Positions 34,102 through 42,245 of a DNA stretch of 49,721 bases are shown one piece after another. Below the pieces are notes generated by a model. It saw nothing but the letters and a program-made list of their open reading frames with translations, ran no database searches and was not told the origin of the DNA. The position numbers and the translations under genes were made by a program. Numbering within the stretch: the stretch's first letter is position 1; every line of letters begins with the position of its first letter. Source of the stretch: Spirochaetales bacterium. Lineage in GTDB: Bacteria; Spirochaetota; Spirochaetia; SZUA-6; RPPD01. The stretch is from NCBI GenBank assembly GCA_016934415.1, contig JAFGSW010000090.1:1-49721 (forward strand), written 5' to 3'.

Positions 34102-34905
34102 CTATAAGCGAGATCGAGGCGCGTACCGTTTCCCGCATAAAAGGGAGATGGCGGTCATCGTCTTGTGCATGACGAGATTCACGAGTTCCCGCACCCGGCG
34201 TCTTTCTTCCGGCCGACCCGCCGCGCCCCGCGCCTCATGTTCGTCCCAGGAAGCCTGCTCGGCGGCCAGGTCCAGCGGCGCGCCGATACGCACCACCATT
34301 CTCCCGAGGGCCGGGATTCGTCCCCGCTTCACGCGCGACGGGAAGTCGATCCCGACGGGCAACACGGTCGCGCGGCAGCGCAAGGCTATTTCCCCCAGCC
34401 CGCGCCGGGCTTTGAGCAGGGTATGCGGCCGATGGTTGCGGGTCCCTTCGGGGAATATGCCGAGGCTCGATCCTTCCCCAAAGCGCCGGACGGCCGCCGG
34501 CACGGCGGAATTCTCCGGACCCGGCCGCCGCCGCCGCCCGAAGCTGAAACGCACGGGAAGCGACCATACCCAGACCGGATCGATGAAGCGCATGAGCCGG
34601 CCGATGACGGGAAAATCCTTCCACATCCAATGAACCAGGAAACTGACCTTTCGGCCGGTGAGGTGCATGAGCAGGCAGGGCAGGAAAAAGGTTTCGGCGT
34701 AATTGTTGTGATTCAGCGCGAAAATGACGGGCCGGCGCAGCGCGCCGAGCCGTTCCGCTCCCTCGACGCGGATCAGCCGTCCGAAAAGCGTGAGGATCAC
34801 GCGGAGGAGGAAAAGCGGAAGGGCTCCCAGTCCGTTGACACGCGACCTCCAGATTCGCTTGAGTGCAGCGTAAGAAGACATCCCCTCCGGCGTGCTTCGA
34901 TTCAT
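34102..34905 (-). CDS. 1-acyl-glycerol-3-phosphate acyltransferase-like protein (PlsC family)
   Basis: A 267-residue membrane-associated acyltransferase. Motif I reads ALNHNNYAETF, giving H66 followed by four residues and E71, and motif III is FPEGTR (151-156). Most PlsC enzymes have HX4D; HX4E is usual in the lipid A acyltransferase branch, so the acceptor lipid may differ. An internal ATG at residue 9 preceded by GGAGGGG is an alternative start. It lies upstream of recO on the same strand across a 118-base gap. Confidence 0.82.
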   Translation of the reverse strand: MNRSTPEGMSSYAALKRIWRSRVNGLGALPLFLLRVILTLFGRLIRVEGAERLGALRRPVIFALNHNNYAETFFLPCLLMHLTGRKVSFLVHWMWKDFPVIGRLMRFIDPVWVWSLPVRFSFGRRRRPGPENSAVPAAVRRFGEGSSLGIFPEGTRNHRPHTLLKARRGLGEIALRCRATVLPVGIDFPSRVKRGRIPALGRMVVRIGAPLDLAAEQASWDEHEARGAAGRPEERRRVRELVNLVMHKTMTAISLLCGKRYAPRSRL

Positions 34906-35000
34906 ACGCTCTAAGCTTACTTAATCCCGGCGCGCCGGAAAAGGGGGGGACCCGTCACATTATGCGATTCACCCGCTTGTGTTTCGATTCGCCAAATCCC

Positions 35001-35028
35001 TTGACTCCTCATCGCTACTGCATAATAT
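35001..35028 (+). promoter_or_regulatory. promoter of the DUF2934 gene
   Basis: TTGACT (35001-35006), a 16-base spacer and TAATAT (35023-35028), about 70 bases before the ATG. Confidence 0.45.
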
Positions 35029-35100
35029 TATTAGAAAGTCGATGAAAAGGCATTGTTCATCGATCCAGAGCCTGAAAGTAGCATTATGTGGAGGTGTGCA

Positions 35101-35331
35101 ATGGCAAATTCCAGAGTCAAACGCACCGCGGTTCGTTCTTCGGAAAAGAAGACCTCCGCGTCCGCCGTCGGCGCGTCAAGGCCCTCGTCACGCGCTTCCG
35201 CCCAGCGAAGCGGTTCCGTCGAACAACGCGCCTATGAGATTTACATGAAGCGCGTTTCCGCGGGCGCTCCGGGAGACCAGATCGGCGATTGGCTCCAGGC
35301 CGAATCCGAGATCCGCTCGGAAGCGAGATAG
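35101..35331 (+). CDS. DUF2934 domain protein, 76 aa
   Basis: The N-terminal half is Ser/Arg/Ala-rich and low-complexity. The C-terminal half matches the DUF2934 pattern: an AYEIYMKR helix, a GAPGDQIGDWLQAE turn and a second helix. The function of the family is unknown. The start at 35101 is chosen because GGAGGTG lies five bases upstream. It is the only rightward gene between two leftward blocks. Confidence 0.7.
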   Translation: MANSRVKRTAVRSSEKKTSASAVGASRPSSRASAQRSGSVEQRAYEIYMKRVSAGAPGDQIGDWLQAESEIRSEAR

Positions 35332-35394
35332 CGCCGCACTTTTTTATCGTCACGCAAAGACCCGTGAAACCTCCCACAAACCGATTACAACCTG

Positions 35395-36729
35395 CTAGAT
35401 ACCGGACAGCAGTTCCCGGATTTCCGCGATTTTTCGCTCCGCGACGCCTCGATTGCGCGCTTCGAGCCTGACGCGGATGAGCGGTTCGGTATTGCTCGGC
35501 CTGATGTTAAACCAGACGTCTTCGTATTCCACGCTCACTCCGTCGAGCTCCGACAACGTGCCGTCGTGAAAGCGTTCCTTGACTCGGCGCTGGGCTTCCT
35601 CTTTATCCGCAGCCCTTATATTGAGCTCCGGCGCCTGAAAATAGCGGGCGCGAAGCGGGGCCAGAATTTCGCTTAAGGGTTTGCCCGCCTTTTCAAGCAG
35701 CGAGAGGACGACGACCATGGCGTAGACCGCGGATTCGGTGTAATAGGAGTCGCTGACCTTGAAATAGACGTGGCCCGAGGTTTCCGCGCCGAACACGGCG
35801 CCCGTCTCCACCATCCGGTCGTAGAGATACGTATACCCCACCCGCGACACGACCGCCTTTCCCCCGAGCGACTCGATTCGTTCCGGCAGCACCCGCGAGG
35901 AGATAAGGTCGTACACCACCGTTGCGCCCGGCTCGCTCTTGAACAGCTGTTCCGAGATCAAGGCGGACATGAAGTAATTTTCAATTGGATCGCCCTTTTC
36001 ATCGAGAAAAATAATTCGGTCTCCGTCCCCGTCCAGGATCGCGCCCAGGGCCGCGCCGTGCTCGATGACCGCGGCGGCCGCCTGCGTGCGGCTCCCCTCC
36101 TTGAGGGGGTTGGGGTCGTGGTTCGGGAAATTTCCGTCGGGCATCTCATTGATGAGGACAGCGTCCAGCGTAAGGCGTTTTGCCACCGCGGCGGCCACGG
36201 GACCGGCCGAGCCGTTGGCGGCGTCGATGACGATGCGCTTCGAGAACGACGCGCCGCGCGCCCGCCCGGCGATGAACTCGACGTAGTCTTCGATCCGGGC
36301 GTTTTCCCGCACGTCCGCTTTCCGCTCCGCGGCCGGGACGGGTCCGGCCATGAGCCGTTCGATCTCGTTCAAGCCCTTGTCGTAGCTGATCGAACCGCCG
36401 ACCCGGTCGAAAAATTTGAACCCATGATAGTCTTTCGGATTGTGGGAGGCGGTGACCATGACGCCGGCCTCACAGCGGTCGTGAATCTGATAAAAATGCG
36501 CCTGCGGCGTGCTCGCGAGGCCGAGGTCGGTCACCGCGCACCCCGCGGCTGAAAGGCCGTCGATCAATTTCACTGAAAGCTCCGCCGAATGCAGCCGCGC
36601 GTCGTGCGCCACGAGCGCCGTCTTTACGCCGCGCACGCGGGCGAAATGCCACCCCAGACGGCAGGCGAAATCCGGGGTGATCTCCCCCGGCCACAGCCCG
36701 CGGATGTCGTATGCGTGAAAAACTCCCAT
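35395..36729 (-). CDS. phosphomannomutase/phosphoglucomutase
   Basis: A 444-residue alpha-D-phosphohexomutase that interconverts hexose-1- and hexose-6-phosphates for polysaccharide and nucleotide-sugar synthesis. It has the phosphoserine loop TASHNP (S95), the metal loop DGDGDR (233-238), the sugar loop around 325 (GAETSGH) and the phosphate-binding RPSNTEPLIRV near the end. The start HAYDIRG is typical of the ManB/AlgC branch. It lies 53 bases after the SH3 lipoprotein gene on the same strand. Confidence 0.93.
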   Translation of the reverse strand: MGVFHAYDIRGLWPGEITPDFACRLGWHFARVRGVKTALVAHDARLHSAELSVKLIDGLSAAGCAVTDLGLASTPQAHFYQIHDRCEAGVMVTASHNPKDYHGFKFFDRVGGSISYDKGLNEIERLMAGPVPAAERKADVRENARIEDYVEFIAGRARGASFSKRIVIDAANGSAGPVAAAVAKRLTLDAVLINEMPDGNFPNHDPNPLKEGSRTQAAAAVIEHGAALGAILDGDGDRIIFLDEKGDPIENYFMSALISEQLFKSEPGATVVYDLISSRVLPERIESLGGKAVVSRVGYTYLYDRMVETGAVFGAETSGHVYFKVSDSYYTESAVYAMVVVLSLLEKAGKPLSEILAPLRARYFQAPELNIRAADKEEAQRRVKERFHDGTLSELDGVSVEYEDVWFNIRPSNTEPLIRVRLEARNRGVAERKIAEIRELLSGI

Positions 36730-36782
36730 GGTTGTCGCTCACTTCCCGGGCACCGGCCGGAAACGGCCGAACGCCCGATCTT

Positions 36783-38105
36783 TTACTTGACGAAATTGAA
36801 AAACAGCACGAGCGGACTTGATCCGATGCGGCGGATTTCATTGTCGTAGATGTTTTCCCTGGCGACGTAGACGAGGCGAACCCCGGCCTCAGAGAAGGTG
36901 TAAATGAAGGTGACGCCGAAATCCGGAAAACCGTCGAAAACGAAACTGACCGCCCCCTCGAAAGGTCCGGCGAGAGGGCCGGCGGTAGCCGTCGCCTGCC
37001 TGCCGAGGTATTTGTTGAAATTGATCTTCCCCTTCCCTTCGCCTGCCGGCGGGAGGATGGATTTCAGGGCTCCGAGGTTGCTCCAGGCAAACCGGTAATC
37101 TTCGCCGAGCGTGATCGTTCCGTATGACGAGCTCTGCAGCGTGGCGCCGCGGTTCAGGAATTTCGAGAGGATGTTCTGGCTGCGTTCGGCGGCTTTGGTG
37201 ATGGCCTCGCCAATGTCGCTTGGGGCGAGATCGAATTCCCTGGTCGCGTAGGCGCCGTTGAGCAGATAACTGACGTATATCTTGTCCGAGGGGAATATCT
37301 GCACTTTCAGATCGGTGCCGGTGAACTCGTACGTGTCCCCGGTGATTTTCTTGATTTCGGTATAGAAGAAATCCTTGTTCATGTCCTCGTTTGTCAGCGT
37401 GATCGCCTTTTCGTCCGGCTTGGGCGTGAGGGCGTATTTCTTCTCCAGATAGGTGACGTCTATTCTCCCGCTGGAAAGCATATCGGCGGTTTTGGCCGGA
37501 ATCCATACGCTCTTCAGAAAGCGATCAAGCGTGGGATCGGCCTCAATGACCTTCGCCAGACGTTCGTCCCGGGGCGAGGCGCTCTCTATGGTCTTGAGGT
37601 AATAGCCGTAGACGTACCCGCGATACCCTTCTTCCGTGAGGACCCAATACCAATATGAATGGTACTGTTCGATTTGCGTCGGTTCCTCGTCCCGCCCGAT
37701 CACTTTGGCGACTTTTCCGCTTTTCAACTTATAAATGACGGTGGCCGTCGTTTCCGGCGCGCTCCGGATGGGCAATCCCTCGGTCTTCAGGGTGAACACA
37801 TACAGGTTTTTATACGGTAGAAATTCGGCCTGGTATTTTTTCGCCTCGTCGGCCGTATTGAAAAACTGCACCTGCCACATCGGGATTTGGACCAGCGAGC
37901 CCTTGTAATCGACCTCGTAGTAATCATCCACGCTGAAGATCGAGGCGATGTTTACTTCTTCTCCCACGGATACGGGCAGGCTTTCGTTTTTCCAGACCAG
38001 GACGCCGTATCCCCGGTACGCGTTGCATGAGACCGGCCCCGCGACCGCGGAGACGAGAATAAGAGCGGCGCAGAAACAGGTACCGGCGAATCGGCGAATG
38101 TTCAT
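36783..38105 (-). CDS. SH3-domain lipoprotein
   Basis: A 440-residue exported protein; the signal peptide ends AGPVSC (Cys27, lipobox). A bacterial SH3-like domain lies at about 103-172, with LPIRSAPETTATVIYKLKSG and the closing YRGYVYGYYL. The rest is beta-rich and I do not recognise it. Such domains usually contact cell-wall peptides or other envelope proteins. No ribosome site precedes the ATG, and a near-consensus promoter ends eight bases upstream of it. Confidence 0.78.
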   Translation of the reverse strand: MNIRRFAGTCFCAALILVSAVAGPVSCNAYRGYGVLVWKNESLPVSVGEEVNIASIFSVDDYYEVDYKGSLVQIPMWQVQFFNTADEAKKYQAEFLPYKNLYVFTLKTEGLPIRSAPETTATVIYKLKSGKVAKVIGRDEEPTQIEQYHSYWYWVLTEEGYRGYVYGYYLKTIESASPRDERLAKVIEADPTLDRFLKSVWIPAKTADMLSSGRIDVTYLEKKYALTPKPDEKAITLTNEDMNKDFFYTEIKKITGDTYEFTGTDLKVQIFPSDKIYVSYLLNGAYATREFDLAPSDIGEAITKAAERSQNILSKFLNRGATLQSSSYGTITLGEDYRFAWSNLGALKSILPPAGEGKGKINFNKYLGRQATATAGPLAGPFEGAVSFVFDGFPDFGVTFIYTFSEAGVRLVYVARENIYDNEIRRIGSSPLVLFFNFVK

Positions 38106-38113
38106 ATGTTTTT

Positions 38114-38141
38114 ATTATAAATTTATTTATTGCGAAGTCAA
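38114..38141 (-). promoter_or_regulatory. strong promoter placing the start of transcription at the SH3 lipoprotein ATG
   Basis: On the minus strand TTGACT, a 16-base spacer and a perfect TATAAT, then AAAAACAT and the ATG. The first transcribed base would be about two bases before the ATG. Confidence 0.65.
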
Positions 38142-38244
38142 TGGTTCGTCCGTGTTCCTCGTTTCCGGAGCCTGCCCTGATCCCCGCCGGGGGGGCGCGC
38201 TCCGTGTCCGCCGGGGGAAGAATCGCCCGCCGAATGCCCCTTAC

Positions 38245-38273
38245 TTGAACATCGGCCGATTACCTGCTACATT
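38245..38273 (+). promoter_or_regulatory. promoter of the membrane-anchored PCMT gene
   Basis: TTGAAC (38245-38250), a 17-base spacer and TACATT (38268-38273), about 60 bases before the start codon. Confidence 0.5.
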
Positions 38274-38336
38274 CCATTGTGAGTTCGCCGTGAGAGAGAG
38301 TAACGAACCGTACGATATCGTCGAAGGCGGTGGGAT

Positions 38337-39407
38337 ATGCCTGAATGCAGATTATGCGGAATCGACATCCTGGAAGAGGATTTGTGCCTGGAATGCAGGA
38401 GTGAGTTCGGGAAACGAAGCATTCGGCAAGTTTTTTTCAAAGCCTCCATGAAAGTCAATCTGCTCCTGGCGGGCGCCTCCCTCTTCCTGCTCGCCGCCGT
38501 CATCGTCCTTTTTCAATTCCTCAATTACCTCGAGGCGGAACGTCTGGCGGAGACGAGTTATACGATCAAGGAGACGAGGGTTTCCGTCAGCAGCGACCTC
38601 TCCGACGAGGCGACGGGCCAGCGCTATGACGTCACCCAAGACTCGAAATCTCCGCCCATCGACAATAAAAGCGACTATCTCAACTGGATGACTAAAAACA
38701 CGAATGAGGACATCGGCTTCCTGGAGCAGCGCTGGGAGCTGTCGCGCCGGTTCATCCAGTCGAAGGAATTGGTCGGCGACAACATGATCCGGGCCTTCCT
38801 GCGCACGCCGCGGGAAAACTTCGTCCGCAGCGCCAACTTGAAGCGCGCCTACGACGACACCTGGCTGCCGATCGGCTACGGCGCCACCATCACCGATCCG
38901 GACGTCGTCTGCATGATGACCACGTCGCTCGACGTGAAGCCGGATTCGAAAGTGCTCGAAATCGGCACGGGTTCGGGCTACCAATCGGCCTTTCTCTCCC
39001 ACCTGTCCAATCACGTGTACACCATCGAAATCATCACCCCGCTCGCCATCGAAACAAACCAGCTTTATAAATCCCTGGAAGACAACTATCCGATGTATAA
39101 AAACATCAAGCGCAAACTTGACGACGGATTCTACGGCTGGGAGCAATACGCGCCGTTCGACCGCATCATCATCACCTGCGCCATCGACCACGTGCCGCCC
39201 CCCCTCATCAAGCAGCTCGCCATCGGAGGCGTCATCGTACTGCCCCTCGGCCCCCCGGGCCGCCAGCTTATCATGCAGGAGCGGAAAACCATGTCCGAAG
39301 ACAATAAAATCGCCCTGGAGCGGCGGGACGTGTACAATGGGCTGGGGGTGGGGTTCATCCCGATGCTGGACGCCTCGGGCGCCAGTCATTCCAATGTCGT
39401 AAAATGA
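38337..39407 (+). CDS. zinc-ribbon, membrane-anchored protein-L-isoaspartate O-methyltransferase-like protein
   Basis: A 356-residue protein. Residues 4-20 form a CxxC-x9-CxxC zinc ribbon (C4, C7, C17, C20). A single hydrophobic helix spans about 40-62. The C-terminal 210 residues are a PCMT-type methyltransferase with FLRTPRENFV, AYDDTWLPIGYGATITDP and the SAM-binding VLEIGTGSGYQ (206-216). Ordinary PCMT is a soluble protein of about 210 residues that repairs isoaspartyl damage. Here the ribbon would be cytoplasmic and the catalytic domain on the other side of the membrane, or the helix may be a hairpin. The substrate is therefore uncertain. Confidence 0.82.
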   Translation: MPECRLCGIDILEEDLCLECRSEFGKRSIRQVFFKASMKVNLLLAGASLFLLAAVIVLFQFLNYLEAERLAETSYTIKETRVSVSSDLSDEATGQRYDVTQDSKSPPIDNKSDYLNWMTKNTNEDIGFLEQRWELSRRFIQSKELVGDNMIRAFLRTPRENFVRSANLKRAYDDTWLPIGYGATITDPDVVCMMTTSLDVKPDSKVLEIGTGSGYQSAFLSHLSNHVYTIEIITPLAIETNQLYKSLEDNYPMYKNIKRKLDDGFYGWEQYAPFDRIIITCAIDHVPPPLIKQLAIGGVIVLPLGPPGRQLIMQERKTMSEDNKIALERRDVYNGLGVGFIPMLDASGASHSNVVK

Positions 39408-39724
39408 GCCGCTCATATTGACAAAATCGAGCCACTAGCCTATTGTCAAATTAAAAGCTCCAAAATAATCAATAGTACGGCAAGGAAACCGATGATGAAA
39501 ATAAGCGCGTTTGTCACCCACCCCTCAGTCGCGTTTGGACAACGCACGGATACATCAGGCCCGCGTTCGTTCGTGGGACGGCGGATTCGCGGACATCGGT
39601 TCGATTCCCGGCTGAAAGCGTAACCAGGCTTGAGCGGCCGCGGCGACAACGTTCCGCCGCCGCGTTTCGCGGCGGCGTTATGCCGCCGGTGAAGCCGTCC
39701 CCGGTGAAGAGAAGGAGAGAAGGA
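39408..39724. other. intergenic stretch of 317 bases
   Basis: Apart from a doubtful 23-codon leftward frame (39446-39517), I see no gene, terminator or RNA. The sequence just before 39725 is purine-rich and contains the ribosome site of the next gene. Confidence 0.5.
39446..39517 (-). CDS. possible 23-residue membrane peptide
   Basis: A GTG-started frame encodes MTNALIFIIG followed by a solid hydrophobic run to the stop, one membrane span. GAGG lies five bases upstream. No promoter was found and nothing else supports it, so this is only a candidate. Confidence 0.2.
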   Translation of the reverse strand: MTNALIFIIGFLAVLLIILELLI

Positions 39725-41371
39725 GTGAAACACGTTCTCAAGAAAATGAAGCGCTTGAGAAAACTCTTGATCATCGTCTCCGTTCGTCTTCGCAAAAAAG
39801 CGCGCCGCCGGTTGAGCGAAGCCTACGCCACGGCCCGGCGGAATAAAATCGCTTTTTCCGGCTCGCTCGTGCTCGCCGGCGCGGCCGTCATCGGTTTCGG
39901 CATGCTCACCTCCGAGCGATTCCCGTACGATTACTCATCGCTCTTCAACTCCGAAGAGTTCCTCTCGCGGAAGGAGAAAACCAACGGCGATACGAGCTAC
40001 ATCGAGATGGGATCGGGCCTCCTCGCCTTCAACCGTTCGGACGACATCGAGTACGTCATCAAGGACGGCGATACGCTTCCCGAAATCGCCTACTTGTACA
40101 ATGTGGAAGTCGTCGAACTGATGCTCTACAACAAGCTGAAAAACCTGGAGGACATCAAGCCCGGCCGGCAGCTCGTCATTCCCTCGGCCGGCAATATGAT
40201 CGCCTTCATGGCGAAAGTCGACCGCGCGTTTCTTTCGGACGTCATCGATTCGCAGAAACCCACCGGCCGCACGAAGAACCTTCTTCCCAAATCCGTATCC
40301 ATATCATGCAACAAGCGATCGGACGGCCAGTCCATCACCGCCATTTTCGCCGTCGACAACGACATCAAGGAAAAAGGCGTCTATTTCGAATGGGACCTGG
40401 GGGACGGGAAAAAATCCTTCAGAAAAACCTTCAGTTATACGTATAACGCCCCGGGAACGTACATCGTCAATCTGGCGGTGAAGGACATCTACGGCAACCG
40501 GGTCCGATCCCGGCCGATATATCTCGACATCCCCTACGCCACCTACGTGCGAAGCACCGGCCAGACGTTCATTACCGTCAACAACGTCGGAGACGTATTC
40601 AGCGTCGACGGCGAGGTGTTCTCCGTCTACGACGCCCTGGGGCGCGTCAAGAATCCGAACGCGCCGATCCAATTCATCAATCGAACGTCCGACAAGTCCG
40701 GCGCCAGGTATTACTACCAGACGCACGTCTCCGGTTACTTCTCCCTCCTCGCCCACTCGAAATCCGGCACCAAAAAAATCTACCTCTTCGTCAGCCCGTT
40801 CGATTCCGTTCAGAACGACCGCTTCGACATTGACTGGTACCGGACGCAGTACAACACCGGACTTTCCAACTGCGGCCCGGCCATCGCTTCCATGGGGATC
40901 GGCTGGTCCAAGGGCGAATACGTATCCGTGACCGCCATCCGAAACATGATGGGATGGTCGGGCGACGGTTCCACCAGCTTCTTCGACATCAAGGGCGTCC
41001 TCGACCGGTATCAGGTCGCGAACAACCTCAAACAAATCACCGACAAAGAGGAGATCTTCGACCTCATCGACAACGGCAACATCCTCGGCGTTCTGTACAA
41101 CTGCGGCCGCATTTCCCGGACGCACGACGAACCGCAATTCAACCTGGTCGGAAAATACTACCAGGACGCTGTCGGCCACTACAGCATCATCAAGGGATAC
41201 ACCAAGGACAGGAAATACTTCATCATCTACGATCCCATCCCCTCGGACTGGATCAACAACGGCCTGCGCTACGGCGACGCCATCAGCATGATCGGCCGGA
41301 ACCGCTATTACCCCAGCGCCGAGCTTTTCCAGGCGATGTACTCGGGCATGGTGCTCGTCATCCACCGCTGA
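39725..41371 (+). CDS. LysM-PKD-C39-like cysteine peptidase, membrane-anchored
   Basis: A 548-residue envelope protein. A very basic N-terminus and one membrane helix (about 42-62) are followed by a LysM domain (108-154, IKDGDTLPEIAYLYNVE), a PKD domain (190-270, FEWDLGDGKK and APGTYIVNLAVKD), a linker domain and a C39-like papain fold. The last has Cys383 in SNCGPA, His485 in VGHYSII and Asp503 in YDP. LysM suggests binding to peptidoglycan, and the peptidase probably acts on wall or surface proteins. The GTG at 39725 is preferred to the frame opening at 39680 because AAGGAG sits seven bases upstream of it. Confidence 0.8.
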   Translation: MKHVLKKMKRLRKLLIIVSVRLRKKARRRLSEAYATARRNKIAFSGSLVLAGAAVIGFGMLTSERFPYDYSSLFNSEEFLSRKEKTNGDTSYIEMGSGLLAFNRSDDIEYVIKDGDTLPEIAYLYNVEVVELMLYNKLKNLEDIKPGRQLVIPSAGNMIAFMAKVDRAFLSDVIDSQKPTGRTKNLLPKSVSISCNKRSDGQSITAIFAVDNDIKEKGVYFEWDLGDGKKSFRKTFSYTYNAPGTYIVNLAVKDIYGNRVRSRPIYLDIPYATYVRSTGQTFITVNNVGDVFSVDGEVFSVYDALGRVKNPNAPIQFINRTSDKSGARYYYQTHVSGYFSLLAHSKSGTKKIYLFVSPFDSVQNDRFDIDWYRTQYNTGLSNCGPAIASMGIGWSKGEYVSVTAIRNMMGWSGDGSTSFFDIKGVLDRYQVANNLKQITDKEEIFDLIDNGNILGVLYNCGRISRTHDEPQFNLVGKYYQDAVGHYSIIKGYTKDRKYFIIYDPIPSDWINNGLRYGDAISMIGRNRYYPSAELFQAMYSGMVLVIHR

Positions 41372-41426
41372 TCCAACCGGAACAACCGTCCTTCCCACGA
41401 CGGCGTATTTTCTCGTTTTTTTCTTG

Positions 41427-41447
41427 ACCGGGGCTCCCGGTTTTTTT
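41427..41447 (+). terminator. terminator after the LysM-PKD peptidase gene
   Basis: ACCGGG-gct-CCCGGT is followed by six more T residues. It lies only about 24 bases before the next start codon, so the following gene needs its own promoter or read-through. Confidence 0.8.
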
Positions 41448-41470
41448 ACTCTAAACCGACGGGGAAAACA

Positions 41471-42100
41471 TTGGACGACGAACGGCAACTAATCGGCATA
41501 TCGAAAATCGCCCGCCAGAAAGTGATCGAGCAGCTCAAGCACGCCTATACCAGGGACTACCTGGAAGAAACGGATTTCGAGCGGCGCCTTGAGATCGCGA
41601 ACAGCACGAACGACCGGGCGATCCTGCGCGAGCTCGTCGACGACCTGCCCGACGCCGCCGAGGATCGATCCCCGCAGGCGGCGTCAACCACGTTCCGCAT
41701 CGGCGGCGCGGAGGCGAGGCCCGAGGGCACGATCGTCAGCGTCTTTTCCGGCGTCACCCGCAAGGGCGAGTGGCACCCGCCGCGCCACCTGAAAATCGTT
41801 TCCGCCATGGGCGGCGTCGATCTCGACTTCACCCGGGCCGTTATTCCTCCGGGGGGCGTCGAGATCGACGTGTTCTGCATCATGGGCGGAATCGACATGC
41901 GCGTGCCCGAGGGGATCAATGTCGACGCGCACCCCGTCACCTTCATGGGCGGCACCGACACCCACGGCTTCGGCTATTACGGCACGGACGCGCCCGCCAT
42001 CAAAGTCCGCGGACTCATCGTCATGGGCGGCCTGGACGTCAAACCTCCGCGCAAGGAACGATTCAAGAAATTCGTCAGGCGATTCTTCAACGACGAATAA
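41471..42100 (+). CDS. DUF1707 / LiaF-like C-terminal domain protein
   Basis: A 209-residue soluble protein. Residues 1-60 resemble the DUF1707 (SHOCT-like) helix pair, with RQKVIEQLKHAYTRDYLEETDFERR. The rest repeats a beta-helical pattern (VSAMGGVDLDF, VFCIMGGIDMRVPEG, VTFMGGTDTHG, LIVMGGLDVKP) as in the C-terminal domain of LiaF-type cell-wall-stress proteins. No membrane segment is present. The start is TTG with GGGG seven bases upstream. It follows a strong terminator closely. Confidence 0.78.
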   Translation: MDDERQLIGISKIARQKVIEQLKHAYTRDYLEETDFERRLEIANSTNDRAILRELVDDLPDAAEDRSPQAASTTFRIGGAEARPEGTIVSVFSGVTRKGEWHPPRHLKIVSAMGGVDLDFTRAVIPPGGVEIDVFCIMGGIDMRVPEGINVDAHPVTFMGGTDTHGFGYYGTDAPAIKVRGLIVMGGLDVKPPRKERFKKFVRRFFNDE

Positions 42101-42103
42101 TAA

Positions 42104-42129
42104 CCGACGGCGGAACCGTCGGTTTTTTT
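42104..42129 (+). terminator. terminator after the LiaF-like gene
   Basis: CCGACGG-cggaa-CCGTCGG is followed by seven T residues, immediately after the stop codon. Confidence 0.9.
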
Positions 42130-42182
42130 ATGGATGATCGCAGAGAGGGTGAGGGACGATGTCGGCCTCACACGTCCGTCAT

Positions 42183-42233
42183 GGTTCGACAAGCTCACCA
42201 TGACTGTTGTCACCCTGAGCTTGTCGAAGGGCG
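42183..42233. repeat. imperfect palindrome of a widespread dispersed-repeat type
   Basis: TTCGACAAGCTCA and TGAGCTTGTCGAA flank a short centre, forming a 13-pair stem that continues imperfectly. From memory, similar GAGCTTGTCGAA hairpins occur in many environmental bacterial genomes as dispersed extragenic repeats. Only one copy is seen here. Confidence 0.7.
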
Positions 42234-42245
42234 ACCGGCATTTCA

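Noticed and set aside
39597..39611. GGTTCGATTCCCGG string resembling the T arm of a tRNA
   Set aside because: No matching acceptor, D or anticodon arms can be folded in the preceding 80 bases, and nothing fits tmRNA length.
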